64,000 nucleotides of DNA from Candidatus Neomarinimicrobiota bacterium (GTDB taxonomy: Bacteria; Fidelibacterota; UBA8477; JABMPR01): positions 62,001 to 126,000 of the forward strand of contig JADHUM010000001.1 of the NCBI GenBank assembly GCA_016784545.1. Reading direction: 5' to 3'. Position numbers and translations under genes: made by a program. The notes below the pieces were generated by a model. The model was not told the DNA's origin and ran no database searches. It saw only the letters and a list, made by a program, of their open reading frames with translations. Positions 24,601-33,145 of the stretch are shown in pieces. How positions within the stretch are numbered: the stretch's first letter is position 1; each line of letters begins with the position of its first letter.

Positions 24601-27224
24601 TTCTTTTTAACAGAGCGTCTCTTGAAGATATTTTTAAATCCTGCATAATGTTCGAAAGGATAAATTGTAGTGTGGGCGCGACTCTCCTGAAAATTTCCAC
24701 CCTTTTCATAGACTGTGGTTTTCGTGAAAACATCAAGGGCAGAATTCACCTTACTTAGATCTGGAAGGCGATAATTAATTGATGCATGTCCATTACTATC
24801 CAGTCGACCATCATAAATATCCAGGTCCTGTCCTCGATACTCAACGATTGGGTTATCAAATGTGAAGGATTCATAGCCCTTGATTTGAATTTTCTTGTCT
24901 CTCAACTGAGCAACAGCTTTCAGTTTCAGCATAGCTGCCGGAGCCCCAAAGAGATAACGGGAATCCACCCCTGCCTTAAGATATCTGACTGGAAAGTGAA
25001 TTTCTTCAGCGACATCAATTGCGGTTTTCAGACGGACAGGTTTAACCATTTCCACTTTCATCGTATGGGTAAATTTCTGAGCGCCGACTGTTAGCTCAGC
25101 CTGCCAATCTCCAGTAACATCATCACTATTGGTCTGAATTGGGAAGTCAACCAGACCATTGGTACCACATTCTCTGCGGTTTTCACTCACAAGCTGCCCC
25201 AAAGGGTTGGTTACTTTTAACAGAACCGGCATGCTCGCTGGGGGTGATTTGCTCTTCATGCGGATGATGGCTGAGAGATGAATAACATCGCCTGGTCGAT
25301 GGACACCACGATCTGTATAGGAAAAGACATCCGTTCCACCTTTACGCTGGGTTCGGCCTCCCACATCAAAGCTGGTGAGGTTCCAGGGGGTATGATCCAC
25401 CCGTAAAATGGCGATCCCTTCCGGTGTTTCACCAAAGATATAGTGACCCTTTTGGGTGAAGTGAATCACACCATCACCATCGGTGCGTCCGGTTTCCAGA
25501 ATGCGATTCTGATAATTGACCATATTCAATTCCATCCCCTTGAGAGGTGTGGCATTAATCAAGTCAATTGCTGTGATATCGTAGCCGTCATCAGAAGTTT
25601 TAAGCATGAGGCCTACATTGGTTGAGATGAGAATTTTACTCAGGTTTCCATTACTGTAATAGAATCCATCCCGTGTGGGATCGTCATAATAATTCCCCGA
25701 TTCGTAGTAAAGATACTGCTCCCCAATGTTATTCCGGGAAGTCGTGGGACTTCCTACCAGATCATTTTTGTCAAACCTTACATCCACCATGAAAACAGCA
25801 TTTTTCTGGTCTTTGAAAAGTTCACTCAAATCAAGCTCAGAATTTACCCATTGATTTCTTTGGTCGGTAATTTCGATGGTCTCAGTATGAATGACCTCAC
25901 CTACACGATCCTTATCCTGATATCGATCACTGCGATAGCGGGTATTATCATTTTTTTCCAAGTCTTGTAATGCATTTTTCTGAACAAAAAAGCCCAGGTT
26001 CTGGGAGTGAACTCTAAAGATTTTCAAATTAAGAGCTTTTACATTTACAGATTTGAACTGAAGCTTGTAATTGTTGTCCGGTGGCAAATAAATGCCTTCA
26101 GAAAGCCATTCTACACTTGGCTTTAAATTGTTAAAACGAACTGAAGCAGCATAGTCTTCATCCAGCTTGGGTTCGAACGCCGATGGCAATCCCTTGGCCA
26201 GAGTAATGGTATACTGCCGTCCAGCCTCAAACTCACCTTCAACAATGAGGCTTTTTCGTTTTATCCGAACCTGAAATTCAACATCAGGCTCAACGGATAC
26301 AAAGCCCGATAAATCGACATCCTTTTTGATGCGATCACTAAAGCGAAAGATATAGGAGAGATTTCCATTATCAGAAACATCACCCTCCATCCGGGTGATT
26401 ACCCTAAAAACATCAAGACTTGACAGAAATGCTGTGTACTTCCATTCTCGATCATCGGCAGTATATCTGGAGGGCAATCTAAATTCAAAGGTTCGACCCT
26501 CAGCATCTCTTTGAATATCATCAGTAATGACCACAATGCTGTTGGCATTGGCGTCAGAAGAGAGTTCCAGATTCAGATTCAAACTCTTATTTCTTGAAAC
26601 ACACTTCAAATCTCGTGTGATTTTTTCCAGATCAACGGGTTGTGCAAAACTCAAAGTTCCTCTTAAACGGACAATATTACCACCCTGATCACCTGCTTCG
26701 AAATCCCCGGCAAACCCAAGCACTTCTTGTTCTGCAGTACTAAATTTGAACGTTAGCTCATCTGTGCTCTGCGTTGATCCCACCAACAATTTACCGGAAA
26801 TGCTCCCAGAATAGCTGGCTCCGGCCTTTAGATCTTCGTCAGGGATGAAGTGTATCTCACGTCTGTTTATCCAACGAGCGACACCTTTTATATCAGGAGA
26901 AAATGTGAAGGGGTTATCTGAAAGAATGCTGCCAACTTTATATTTTGGTACAACAGCTTCCCTGAAGGAAACCACAATATGGGCATCTGTGGCAATTCTT
27001 TTCCCAGGGGTTGAAATGAGAAGCGCCTTTAGGTTCACAGGTTCAATATCCTGCCCTTCCACCAACTTGACTTCTTCTGGAGTGACTTCCTCCTGATAAA
27101 AACTAGCCTCAGCCTCAGTCGTTTCACTTGAAGGTGTGGAAGCGGGAGCTTGTGAGTCAGCCTCCTCTTTAGAACAGGATGACCATAACAATACAACCAG
27201 CACCAGCACTAGATAGCGTTTCAT
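21654..27224 (-). CDS. Bacterial alpha-2-macroglobulin (lipoprotein protease trap)
   Basis: An 1856-residue periplasmic lipoprotein. The signal 'YLVLVLVVLLWSSC' has a slightly atypical lipobox (WSSC) and predicts lipidation at about Cys17. A long series of macroglobulin beta domains follows. 'WQAELTVGAQKFTH' and 'VFSYTDRGVHRPGDVIHLSAII' (about 630-650) mark MG domains. The bait region lies before 'GGGMDAEMMKKR'. The thioester motif 'YPYGCIEQTTSSVFPQ' (Cys-x-Glu-Gln, about 1410) is intact, so it should covalently trap attacking proteases, as in the ECAM/YfhM family. Thioester-domain alpha-helices follow ('FSYWPGGSNSSAWGTNYAGHFL'). Followed by pbpC. Length is a little above the E. coli protein (1653). 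Confidence 0.92.
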   Translation of the reverse strand: MKRYLVLVLVVLLWSSCSKEEADSQAPASTPSSETTEAEASFYQEEVTPEEVKLVEGQDIEPVNLKALLISTPGKRIATDAHIVVSFREAVVPKYKVGSILSDNPFTFSPDIKGVARWINRREIHFIPDEDLKAGASYSGSISGKLLVGSTQSTDELTFKFSTAEQEVLGFAGDFEAGDQGGNIVRLRGTLSFAQPVDLEKITRDLKCVSRNKSLNLNLELSSDANANSIVVITDDIQRDAEGRTFEFRLPSRYTADDREWKYTAFLSSLDVFRVITRMEGDVSDNGNLSYIFRFSDRIKKDVDLSGFVSVEPDVEFQVRIKRKSLIVEGEFEAGRQYTITLAKGLPSAFEPKLDEDYAASVRFNNLKPSVEWLSEGIYLPPDNNYKLQFKSVNVKALNLKIFRVHSQNLGFFVQKNALQDLEKNDNTRYRSDRYQDKDRVGEVIHTETIEITDQRNQWVNSELDLSELFKDQKNAVFMVDVRFDKNDLVGSPTTSRNNIGEQYLYYESGNYYDDPTRDGFYYSNGNLSKILISTNVGLMLKTSDDGYDITAIDLINATPLKGMELNMVNYQNRILETGRTDGDGVIHFTQKGHYIFGETPEGIAILRVDHTPWNLTSFDVGGRTQRKGGTDVFSYTDRGVHRPGDVIHLSAIIRMKSKSPPASMPVLLKVTNPLGQLVSENRRECGTNGLVDFPIQTNSDDVTGDWQAELTVGAQKFTHTMKVEMVKPVRLKTAIDVAEEIHFPVRYLKAGVDSRYLFGAPAAMLKLKAVAQLRDKKIQIKGYESFTFDNPIVEYRGQDLDIYDGRLDSNGHASINYRLPDLSKVNSALDVFTKTTVYEKGGNFQESRAHTTIYPFEHYAGFKNIFKRRSVKKNEEHKIPIAIVDPEGNAVPNQRMRVRVYVNRHYWWWHYDRNNRQDFRERASTYLVSEKTYSSIDGVIEHTMSVEDWGRHYFEVTDLNSGHSSGFFFYASSWGSRGSGEEGSFENHLALNLNREVFQPGDDIEVSFESPEQGMALLSIEQGNQILHREWKLLESSRTSFTVEATEAMLPNVYASVSLIQPHGYTGNDLPLRMFGVIPVKVEQASSHLALELTAPEELKPQESFSVQITSHAEKPASYTIAIVDEGLLSLTNFKTPRPWDHFFEKLGLSVRTTDNLNQIIGALFPDIDKYFSIGGGMDAEMMKKRADDKDSKRFKPVAMFKGPIEIAPGATQELNFDMPNYVGEVRIMVVGTSENSYNHIEEWVKVKQPLMILSTLPRVLRPNDTFTLPVSVFANDSAIKDAKISVKTSSNIKVLGLAEKSVSFKRPGEKDVTFNLKVEQGIGTDTIYVYGVAGDFKAHSVTYMPVTTPNPFITEVDEKTLEGGSKISFTAEKFGLVGSNHARLGITRIPDIQLNRRLNYLIRYPYGCIEQTTSSVFPQLFLPYLLDLDPHREQMISRTINAGIERLSMFKNRGGFSYWPGGSNSSAWGTNYAGHFLIEAKALGYHVPDHLYKHWIKTAKKNARDISKKNLRVAAYRLFLLALAGEANDGGMNLMRENYSNDLDDLSRKLLATAYHLAGQKAIAREVDQATYRFNSVRETGYSYGSSLRDMAFSAYLAIKMEDMNTAAKLVKDVVEKFDQRGWYSTQETAISLLAYGSFYKSNSLDASDVNFSIQYGDAEPEKMTLKTSQTILALDEHWGQKVTIESDSKNLLFLTLYTEGIPLDNRIETSFAGINLSRQFYDEKGNPKQVKTVRQGQAFWVVYKVNSRESKTLEEVALTSIIPSGWEIVNLRLTGEQPPQWVANMNLSEGEYMDIRDDRVNWFFDLNGRREQRFGVKINPTFKGEFWLPPVSVETMYSPEYYARIMGEEVQVR

Positions 27225-27256
27225 TTCTTTTTTTCCTTAAAATGTGACAAATTAAA

Positions 27257-27285
27257 GATATACTTGTATCTCTCTGTCGTGACAA
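27257..27285 (-). promoter_or_regulatory. Putative promoter of the alpha-2-macroglobulin-pbpC operon
   Basis: On the minus strand TTGTCA (27285-27280) and TATATC (27262-27257) are 17 nt apart. They sit about 33 nt before the ATG, which has an AAGGAA site. The 260-bp gap further upstream shows nothing else. Confidence 0.4.
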
Positions 27286-27485
27286 ACAATGGCAGGCTTG
27301 ACTTCACAAGTCGAATGATGAATGAACCCCCAAAACCATTAAAAATATTTACTGCTTATTATTCGTAAAAAGTAATCCGACCCGCAAACAAGACAACAAA
27401 TATCCCTGCCTGACTATAGAATATTCAATTTTAGGTTATAATTAAATTGAGACAATTGAATGGTGGATGGATCTGGATATTGAGA

Positions 27486-28217
27486 TTACTGGGATAATTT
27501 TAGCCGGAAAATATGGATTGGATCTGAATAGCGCCGATTGAGTTCTGCTTCTGAATAGCAGGTTAGAGCAAAGGTTGTGAATAAGCGTCTGGGATGCCGT
27601 TCACTGGCCTCAAGTTTAATTGGTTCCTGTTTAAGAATCTCCAGATGAAAATGATCAAACTGCCAGCCCCAGGTATTTAATTCCTCAAGGCTCATAAAGC
27701 GTGCAATTTGAGAACCTGTATGGACTGAATCATTCAGATCAACCTGAATTCCAGCGATATGTTCATAAACGGTCCAGAAGGGTTCTTCACCTGGCACCTC
27801 ATGCGAAAGAATGATTTGAGCAAAGGGGCCATCATCTCTGATACTGATCACTTCACCTGCATAGATGGGAAAGATGGGCTCATTCTCATAATTTTTACCA
27901 GGTCTACGAATATCAATACCAGTATGCAAGTGGGCTGGAATGCCTGGGCGGGGAATTCTTAACAAGCCAAATTCACCGATTTCAGTCAATTTGATCTCCT
28001 GAATGGAGGTTCTGGTTTGACTTAGAATAGGAATCATGAAAGTGGACTTCTCCCCTGCCACACCCTGCAAAGAGTGCAGCATGAACAACCCAATCAATGC
28101 AAAAATGAAGGTCCTGTTGTACGGTTTTATAAATGGATAAACACCCCTGACCATCTCCTTCAAGGAGTAGGTTTTGACGTTATCATCATCCAGGCTAAAG
28201 TCTTCGTCCCACCACAT
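27486..28217 (-). CDS. M23-family (LytM-type) peptidase with N-terminus derived from an ABC exporter
   Basis: A 243-residue protein. Residues about 75-205 form an M23 metallopeptidase domain: 'HLHTGIDIRRPG' supplies the zinc His and Asp (HxGxD), and 'FDHFHLEI' the HxH pair, so the catalytic set is intact. It would cut peptidoglycan cross-links or act as an envelope-division factor. Residues 1-40 ('MWWDEDFSLDDDN-KTYSLKEM...') are nearly identical to the first 40 of the ABC exporter subunit 9 kb away, and correspond to the 134-bp DNA duplication. They run into a hydrophobic stretch ('FIFALIGLFMLHSLQGVAG') that may serve as signal or anchor. The ATG equals the transporter start; an in-frame TTG lies 11 codons upstream. 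Native start unknown. Confidence 0.75.
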   Translation of the reverse strand: MWWDEDFSLDDDNVKTYSLKEMVRGVYPFIKPYNRTFIFALIGLFMLHSLQGVAGEKSTFMIPILSQTRTSIQEIKLTEIGEFGLLRIPRPGIPAHLHTGIDIRRPGKNYENEPIFPIYAGEVISIRDDGPFAQIILSHEVPGEEPFWTVYEHIAGIQVDLNDSVHTGSQIARFMSLEELNTWGWQFDHFHLEILKQEPIKLEASERHPRRLFTTFALTCYSEAELNRRYSDPIHIFRLKLSQ

Positions 28218-28229
28218 CCTGATAGGTAA
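28096..28229 (-). repeat. Derived copy of the 134-bp duplication fused to the M23 gene
   Basis: Ungapped match to 19069-19202. It lies across the start of the M23 peptidase gene and provides its start codon, first 40 codons and upstream bases. Confidence 0.85.
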
Positions 28230-28320
28230 AGCAAAAAATACTGATTCCAAAAGGAAGAATTGCTTTCCCAGACACCTCCTAAGCTACAAATTGTAATCTG
28301 AACTTTTAAGACTGGAAAAG

Positions 28321-29178
28321 ATGATGAAAATTCTATTAACAGGTGGATCTGGGGATTTAGGGCAAACATTATTGCCCCTTCTAACTGCAGGCTGTCACTC
28401 CCCCATTATTTTTGATATTCGGGCACCTGAGATTGGGACTGAATATTTTCGCCAGGGATCACTCCTGGATATTTCCCATATAGAAGATGCCTTGGTTGGC
28501 TGTGATCTTGTAATTCACATTGCCGCATGGCACGGGATTCACGAAGCGAGAGGTTTAAAAACGCCCCGGGATTTCTGGGATCTCAATGTGAACGGTACCT
28601 ATAACCTTCTACAAGCATGTCTGATTCAGCAAGTCACAAAGCTTATACACATTTCCAGTAGCAGTATCACGAAACTGTCCGGGTATTATGGCTTTACCAA
28701 ACGACTATCTGAAGATGCCGTAAAACACTTCCATGAGGAACACAATCTGCAGACAGTCACCCTCAGGCCACGTGCCTTCATCCCTCACTGGAATCAGGAT
28801 GTATATAGCGATTTTCAAGAGTGGGTAAAACGATTCTGGCCTGGAGCTGTTCATATTGATGATGTCGCTCAGGCTGTGATGCTCAGTGTTGATCTCCTGA
28901 GTAGTGATGCCTATCAAGATCATCCTACTCTTACCGTGGACAGAGAACCAGATTACCCGGCAACAGAACTTTCAAACTGGGATGCTGATGGTCCTGGGAG
29001 CAGTTTTTTGAAATATTATGCCCCGTTTTCAGAACTGCTAACCTCTTGGGGGTTAGACCCTAGCCTAAAACCCGACACCCGCGATATATCAGAAACCAAA
29101 AGGATATTAGGTTATCATCCCCATTATGGATTGAGACAACTTTTAACTGAATTAACCCATCATTCCGAGCTTGACTGA
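28321..29178 (+). CDS. NAD(P)-dependent epimerase/dehydratase (extended SDR)
   Basis: A 285-residue Rossmann-fold enzyme. The dinucleotide motif is 'LLTGGSGDLGQTLLP' (GGSGDLG, about residues 7-13). 'DLVIHIAAWHG' and 'NVNGTYNLLQAC' are conserved SDR segments, and the catalytic 'YGFTKRLSE' provides Tyr and Lys with an upstream Ser ('SSSSITKLSGYYG'). The sugar-nucleotide substrate side cannot be told from sequence. Two consecutive ATGs exist; the second (28324) starts MKILLTGG and fits homologues better. It is divergent from the M23 gene and its 3' end overlaps the 3' end of the next, convergent gene by 19 bp. Confidence 0.85.
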   Translation: MMKILLTGGSGDLGQTLLPLLTAGCHSPIIFDIRAPEIGTEYFRQGSLLDISHIEDALVGCDLVIHIAAWHGIHEARGLKTPRDFWDLNVNGTYNLLQACLIQQVTKLIHISSSSITKLSGYYGFTKRLSEDAVKHFHEEHNLQTVTLRPRAFIPHWNQDVYSDFQEWVKRFWPGAVHIDDVAQAVMLSVDLLSSDAYQDHPTLTVDREPDYPATELSNWDADGPGSSFLKYYAPFSELLTSWGLDPSLKPDTRDISETKRILGYHPHYGLRQLLTELTHHSELD

Positions 29179-30632
29179 TCAGCCTGTGAAATGTGTTTCA
29201 GAACATTTTTACCGTTTTCATTCTCAGGGTTAAGTTCAATTGATATTTGATAATGTTCTGCTGCCAGTTTTTTCTTCCCAGCAGTCAACAATGCCTCCCC
29301 ATAACTGTCATGTGTATTCCATGATTTGGGATACTCGAGTATGTTCAAGTTGAAGATTTCAAGAGACTCACCAATTTTATCTGCAAAAAGGTATTCATAA
29401 CCCAGAGCATTCATGGGAGCTTCAAAAAATATTTGAAGCTCCGGATTGTCGGATTTGGCTTGTTGATAATACTCCATTGCTGGACCAACACCGGACTCTT
29501 TGATCAGAGCTATAAATTCTTTACTACTGGCGATCAAAATCACACGCTCACCGATAAGCGCTTCAACTGATGTTGTCCACTTTTCCAATTGTGGACCCAT
29601 GGGAGATGTTGCTGTTCTAAACCAGGCTTTAATTTCATCCACAAAGCGGGTGGGTTCATCAGCGTAAATATTGTGACCTGAAGTTTCAAAAACCACAATT
29701 CTGGCATGGGGATGAAACTCGGCCATGATGGCGGGGCGGTCAAATTCCCAGACGACATCATACTTGCCTTCAAAAACCAGGGTGGGAACTGGACATTCAA
29801 TAAAGACATTTTCAAAATCATATACCGCCCAATCTGATGCATATGCAGGATCTGCAATAAAATCGTAAAGTGCATTCTGTGCAATCCTTTCACGGGAAGG
29901 CTTATAGTAATACTGACGTTTCCAGCCCCCATTAAGATCCCGGTTGATCAGATATTGAGGCATACTGATCTCTCTGGCAATGGCCATGTTGCGTAATTCA
30001 TTAATTTTCTCTGCTTCATTTTTTGTGTAGTACTTTTCGCCCCGGCCCCCACGGAATTCATCCCGATCGACCATTGGGATGGAGGCTACCAGAACCTGCC
30101 CAATCACATTTTCTGGATGCTTGATGGTATAATATTGGGCCAGACCACCCCCAAAGGAGTGTCCAACCAGAATCCATTTGTCGATATGGAGGGCAAGACG
30201 CAATTGCTCCAGATCATCCACTGCCTGCTCAAATGAATATCCTGGTCCCGGTTCATAATCTGACAGCCCACAACCCCTCTGATCATAATAGATAACCTGG
30301 AAATCCTTTGAAGCGGCTGAAAGCCAGGGGTGAAAGATGTGGTGGGAATCTCCTGGCCCGCCATTGATCAACACCATGGGTGTGCCTGTACCCTCGATTT
30401 CACAATAAAGTTTGCAGTCACCAATATCCACATAGCGTTTCTCAATATCCATGGCATCACAAAGTCTTGGAATCTGAGGCAACTCCAGAATCAGACTATC
30501 TTCAAGATTATTCCTATATTCGAGAATATTGTCACGACCCTCTAAATTATCAGTTGTGAGAGTCGTGTGACTGCAAGCTGAAAACGAAATGATCAGCACG
30601 ATCATAGTGATGAGTGAGCTGTAAGACTTCAT
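29160..30632 (-). CDS. Alpha/beta-hydrolase lipoprotein with C-terminal TPR region
   Basis: A 490-residue predicted lipoprotein. Start ATG 30632 has GAGGG 6 nt upstream and leads a signal ending 'IISFSAC'. The hydrolase domain (about 50-320) shows 'LINGGPGDSHHIFHPWL' (oxyanion HGGPG-type), 'VIYYDQRGCGLSD' and the nucleophile elbow 'LVGHSFGGGLAQYY' (Ser). The acid is probably in 'FEGKYDVVW' and the catalytic His in 'SGHNIYADEP'. This matches the proline iminopeptidase-like S33 group. The last 130 residues contain TPR-like helices ('SYGEALLTAGKKKLAAEHYQISIELNPENENG'). That a hydrolase and TPR are joined in one envelope lipoprotein is unusual but not unheard of. Substrate not known. Confidence 0.8.
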   Translation of the reverse strand: MKSYSSLITMIVLIISFSACSHTTLTTDNLEGRDNILEYRNNLEDSLILELPQIPRLCDAMDIEKRYVDIGDCKLYCEIEGTGTPMVLINGGPGDSHHIFHPWLSAASKDFQVIYYDQRGCGLSDYEPGPGYSFEQAVDDLEQLRLALHIDKWILVGHSFGGGLAQYYTIKHPENVIGQVLVASIPMVDRDEFRGGRGEKYYTKNEAEKINELRNMAIAREISMPQYLINRDLNGGWKRQYYYKPSRERIAQNALYDFIADPAYASDWAVYDFENVFIECPVPTLVFEGKYDVVWEFDRPAIMAEFHPHARIVVFETSGHNIYADEPTRFVDEIKAWFRTATSPMGPQLEKWTTSVEALIGERVILIASSKEFIALIKESGVGPAMEYYQQAKSDNPELQIFFEAPMNALGYEYLFADKIGESLEIFNLNILEYPKSWNTHDSYGEALLTAGKKKLAAEHYQISIELNPENENGKNVLKHISQADQSSSE

Positions 30633-30823
30633 AGTTATCCCTCTTATTGAATAATTAGAATTATTGATGCAAAAAAATAATTCTTGCTGCCACAGGTACC
30701 AATCATTCCGGTTTGAGGGTAATATCAATCTGTGAGTGGTAGTTCGTTGTGGCTAGAATTTATCCTGAGTCCGTCTGCGCGTCTGTCACCTTGTCATTTT
30801 GTAATACTGGAACGCAGGATTGC

Positions 30824-32488
30824 TTATTCATAAGCATCATCATGCACTGCTTTTACTGCCCGGCCTGAAGGATCATTCATATTCTGAAATGATGCATCCC
30901 AGACCAGGGCTTCCGGTGTGCTACAAGCCACTGAAGGAACAGAAGGCACACATTTAGCCGCTGAATCTGAGGGGAAATGCTCGGCAAAAATCCGTCTATA
31001 GTAATACTCTTCCTTACTCTTGGGTGTATTGATGGGAAATTTGAATTTAGCCTTGGCCATTTTTTGATCGCTAACTTCCTTCTCAACCAGGGCTTTTAAA
31101 CTATCAATCCAGCTGTACCCCACACCATCAGAAAATTGTTCTTTCTGCCTCCAGGCCACACTTGCAGGTAAATAATCTTCGAATGCCTTTCTCAATATCC
31201 ATTTTTCGATACGTTCCCCGCTGATCATTTTGTCTTCAGGGTTCAAACGCATAGCCACATCCATAAACTCCTTATCAAGGAAGGGCACGCGTCCTTCAAT
31301 GCCCCAGGCTGCCAGCGATTTATTCGCTCTGAGACAATCATACAGATGGAGTTTCCCAAGTTTTCGAATGGTCTCTTCATGGAAAGCCTCAGCACTTGGA
31401 GCTTTGTGGAAATAAAGATACCCGCCAAAAATTTCATCAGCGCCTTCTCCAGAGAGTACCATCTTGATCCCCATGGCCTTAATTGCCCGGGCTAATAGAT
31501 ACATGGGTGTTGAGGCCCTCACCGTGGTAACATCATAGGTTTCGAGATGATAGATCACATCATGGAGGGCATCCATACCCTCCTGTATGGTAAAGAGAAT
31601 TTCATGATGAACTGTATCTATATGTTTAGCCACCTTTCGCGCAGCAGCCAGATCTGGAGAACCTTCCAGTCCCACTGCAAAGGAGTGTAGTCGTGGCCAC
31701 CAGGCCTTCTCTTTATCATGTTCCTCGACTCTGAATTCAGCATATTTTTTGGCTACTGCAGATATAATAGAAGAATCAAGTCCCCCTGATAGCAGCACAC
31801 CATAGGGTACATCGGACATGAGTTGTCTATGCACCGCCGCTTCCAGCGCATCTCTTAACTCCGAAGTATTACTATCTTCTCGCTCAACAGCCTTGTAGTC
31901 TGACCAGTCCCGCTGATACCATTTCCTCAACTGGCCATCTGTACTGGAAAGATAATGTCCTGGAGGAAAAACTTCGATCTTGTTACAGACCCCTTCCAAT
32001 GATTTCAGCTCAGAGGCCACATAAAATTGACCGCTCTCATCCCAGCCCATATACAGGGGAATGATCCCCATATGGTCGCGGGCAATCAGATAGGTGTTGT
32101 TTATTGCATCATGTAAAGCAAAAGCGAAAATCCCATTTAGCTCATCCAGGAAGTCCACACCTTTTTTCTCGTAAAGTGCTAGAATAATTTCACAATCGGA
32201 ATGGGTCTGAAAGTGATAACCCTGACATTGCTCCCGTAACTCTTCATGATTATAAATTTCACCATTGACAGCCAGGACAAGTGATTTTTCCTCATTATAG
32301 AGGGGTTGCCCGCCTGAAATCGGGTCCACAATAGCCAGACGCTCATGGCTCATCACAGCATGATCACCACAATAAATGCCAGACCAGTCGGGACCACGAT
32401 GTCGCACCTTTTTTGACATCCTCAACACTTTGGGTCGCAGTTTTTTGGCGTCCACTTGCAAATCAAAAACACAAACAATTCCACACAT
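30824..32488 (-). CDS. asnB: Asparagine synthetase B (glutamine-hydrolysing)
   Basis: Makes asparagine from aspartate, ATP and glutamine. The 554-residue length equals E. coli AsnB. Cys2 after Met removal is the glutaminase nucleophile ('MCGIVCVFD'). The glutaminase part continues 'RHRGPDWSGIYC', 'AIVDPISGGQPLYNEE' and 'GEIYNHEELR'. The synthetase part has the ATP pyrophosphatase loop 'GVLLSGGLDSSIISAVA' (SGGxDS, about 229-244). It is the last reading frame in the direction of the his operon, 39 bp after hisIE, with no clear terminator between, so it may be a distal his-operon gene. The protein end ('CVPSVPSVACS') resembles E. coli AsnB. Confidence 0.93.
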   Translation of the reverse strand: MCGIVCVFDLQVDAKKLRPKVLRMSKKVRHRGPDWSGIYCGDHAVMSHERLAIVDPISGGQPLYNEEKSLVLAVNGEIYNHEELREQCQGYHFQTHSDCEIILALYEKKGVDFLDELNGIFAFALHDAINNTYLIARDHMGIIPLYMGWDESGQFYVASELKSLEGVCNKIEVFPPGHYLSSTDGQLRKWYQRDWSDYKAVEREDSNTSELRDALEAAVHRQLMSDVPYGVLLSGGLDSSIISAVAKKYAEFRVEEHDKEKAWWPRLHSFAVGLEGSPDLAAARKVAKHIDTVHHEILFTIQEGMDALHDVIYHLETYDVTTVRASTPMYLLARAIKAMGIKMVLSGEGADEIFGGYLYFHKAPSAEAFHEETIRKLGKLHLYDCLRANKSLAAWGIEGRVPFLDKEFMDVAMRLNPEDKMISGERIEKWILRKAFEDYLPASVAWRQKEQFSDGVGYSWIDSLKALVEKEVSDQKMAKAKFKFPINTPKSKEEYYYRRIFAEHFPSDSAAKCVPSVPSVACSTPEALVWDASFQNMNDPSGRAVKAVHDDAYE

Positions 32489-32527
32489 AATTAATACTTT
32501 CTTATTTAGTCAGATCCTCATCCTATA

Positions 32528-33145
32528 TCAGTCGTGTCTCGCCTTCAATACGCTGACAACATCATTCAGGGTTAAGCCCCTGGACTTGATGAGTACCAGC
32601 AGGTGGTAGATTAAATCTGCACTTTCGTCCAGGAACTCCTGATCATCCCCAGCTACAGCTGCCAGGGCAGTTTCAACCGCCTCTTCACCTACTTTTTGCG
32701 CGATAAATTTTGGTCCCCGCTTCAGCAGTTTTGCCGTATATGAAGTTTCAGATGGAGTGGTTTGACGATAAGCAATAACCCCTTCCAGCTCGGAAAGAAA
32801 TGTTAATCCAGGCTGTGGACCTTCTTCCCAGCAAGTGGCAGCCCCGGTATGGCAGACCGGTCCTGTTGGTGTTGCCAGAACCATCAGACTATCCCCATCA
32901 CAATCGGAAACTATTTCCTTGAAATGCAGGGTATTGCCAGAGGTTTCCCCTTTTTCCCAGAGACATTGGCGGGTTCTGCTAAAGAAGGTGACTCGCCCAG
33001 TTTCAAGTGTCTTGATCAAGGCTTCCTGATTCATATAGGCCTGCATCAATAACACGCCTGTGATGGCATCCTGAATAATGGCTGGAATGAGACCCTGCTG
33101 TTTGTCCCACGCTAACTGATCGAGATTTTCTCGAGTAACTTTCAC
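32528..33145 (-). CDS. hisIE: HisI-HisE bifunctional phosphoribosyl-AMP cyclohydrolase / phosphoribosyl-ATP pyrophosphatase
   Basis: Second and third steps of histidine synthesis. At 205 residues it is the fused type. The cyclohydrolase half (1-110) has '[41 protein letters not shown]' and the metal cysteines ('[26 protein letters not shown]'). The pyrophosphatase half (about 115-205) has '[29 protein letters not shown]', with its acidic residues for magnesium. Start overlaps the hisF stop by 4 bp. Last his gene of the operon. Confidence 0.94.
   Translation of the reverse strand: MKVTRENLDQLAWDKQQGLIPAIIQDAITGVLLMQAYMNQEALIKTLETGRVTFFSRTRQCLWEKGETSGNTLHFKEIVSDCDGDSLMVLATPTGPVCHTGAATCWEEGPQPGLTFLSELEGVIAYRQTTPSETSYTAKLLKRGPKFIAQKVGEEAVETALAAVAGDDQEFLDESADLIYHLLVLIKSRGLTLNDVVSVLKARHD

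Noticed and set aside
30632-30728. Extended N-terminus of the hydrolase lipoprotein
   Set aside because: The extra 32 codons precede the ribosome-binding site and lipoprotein signal of the ATG at 30632 and have no signal of their own.
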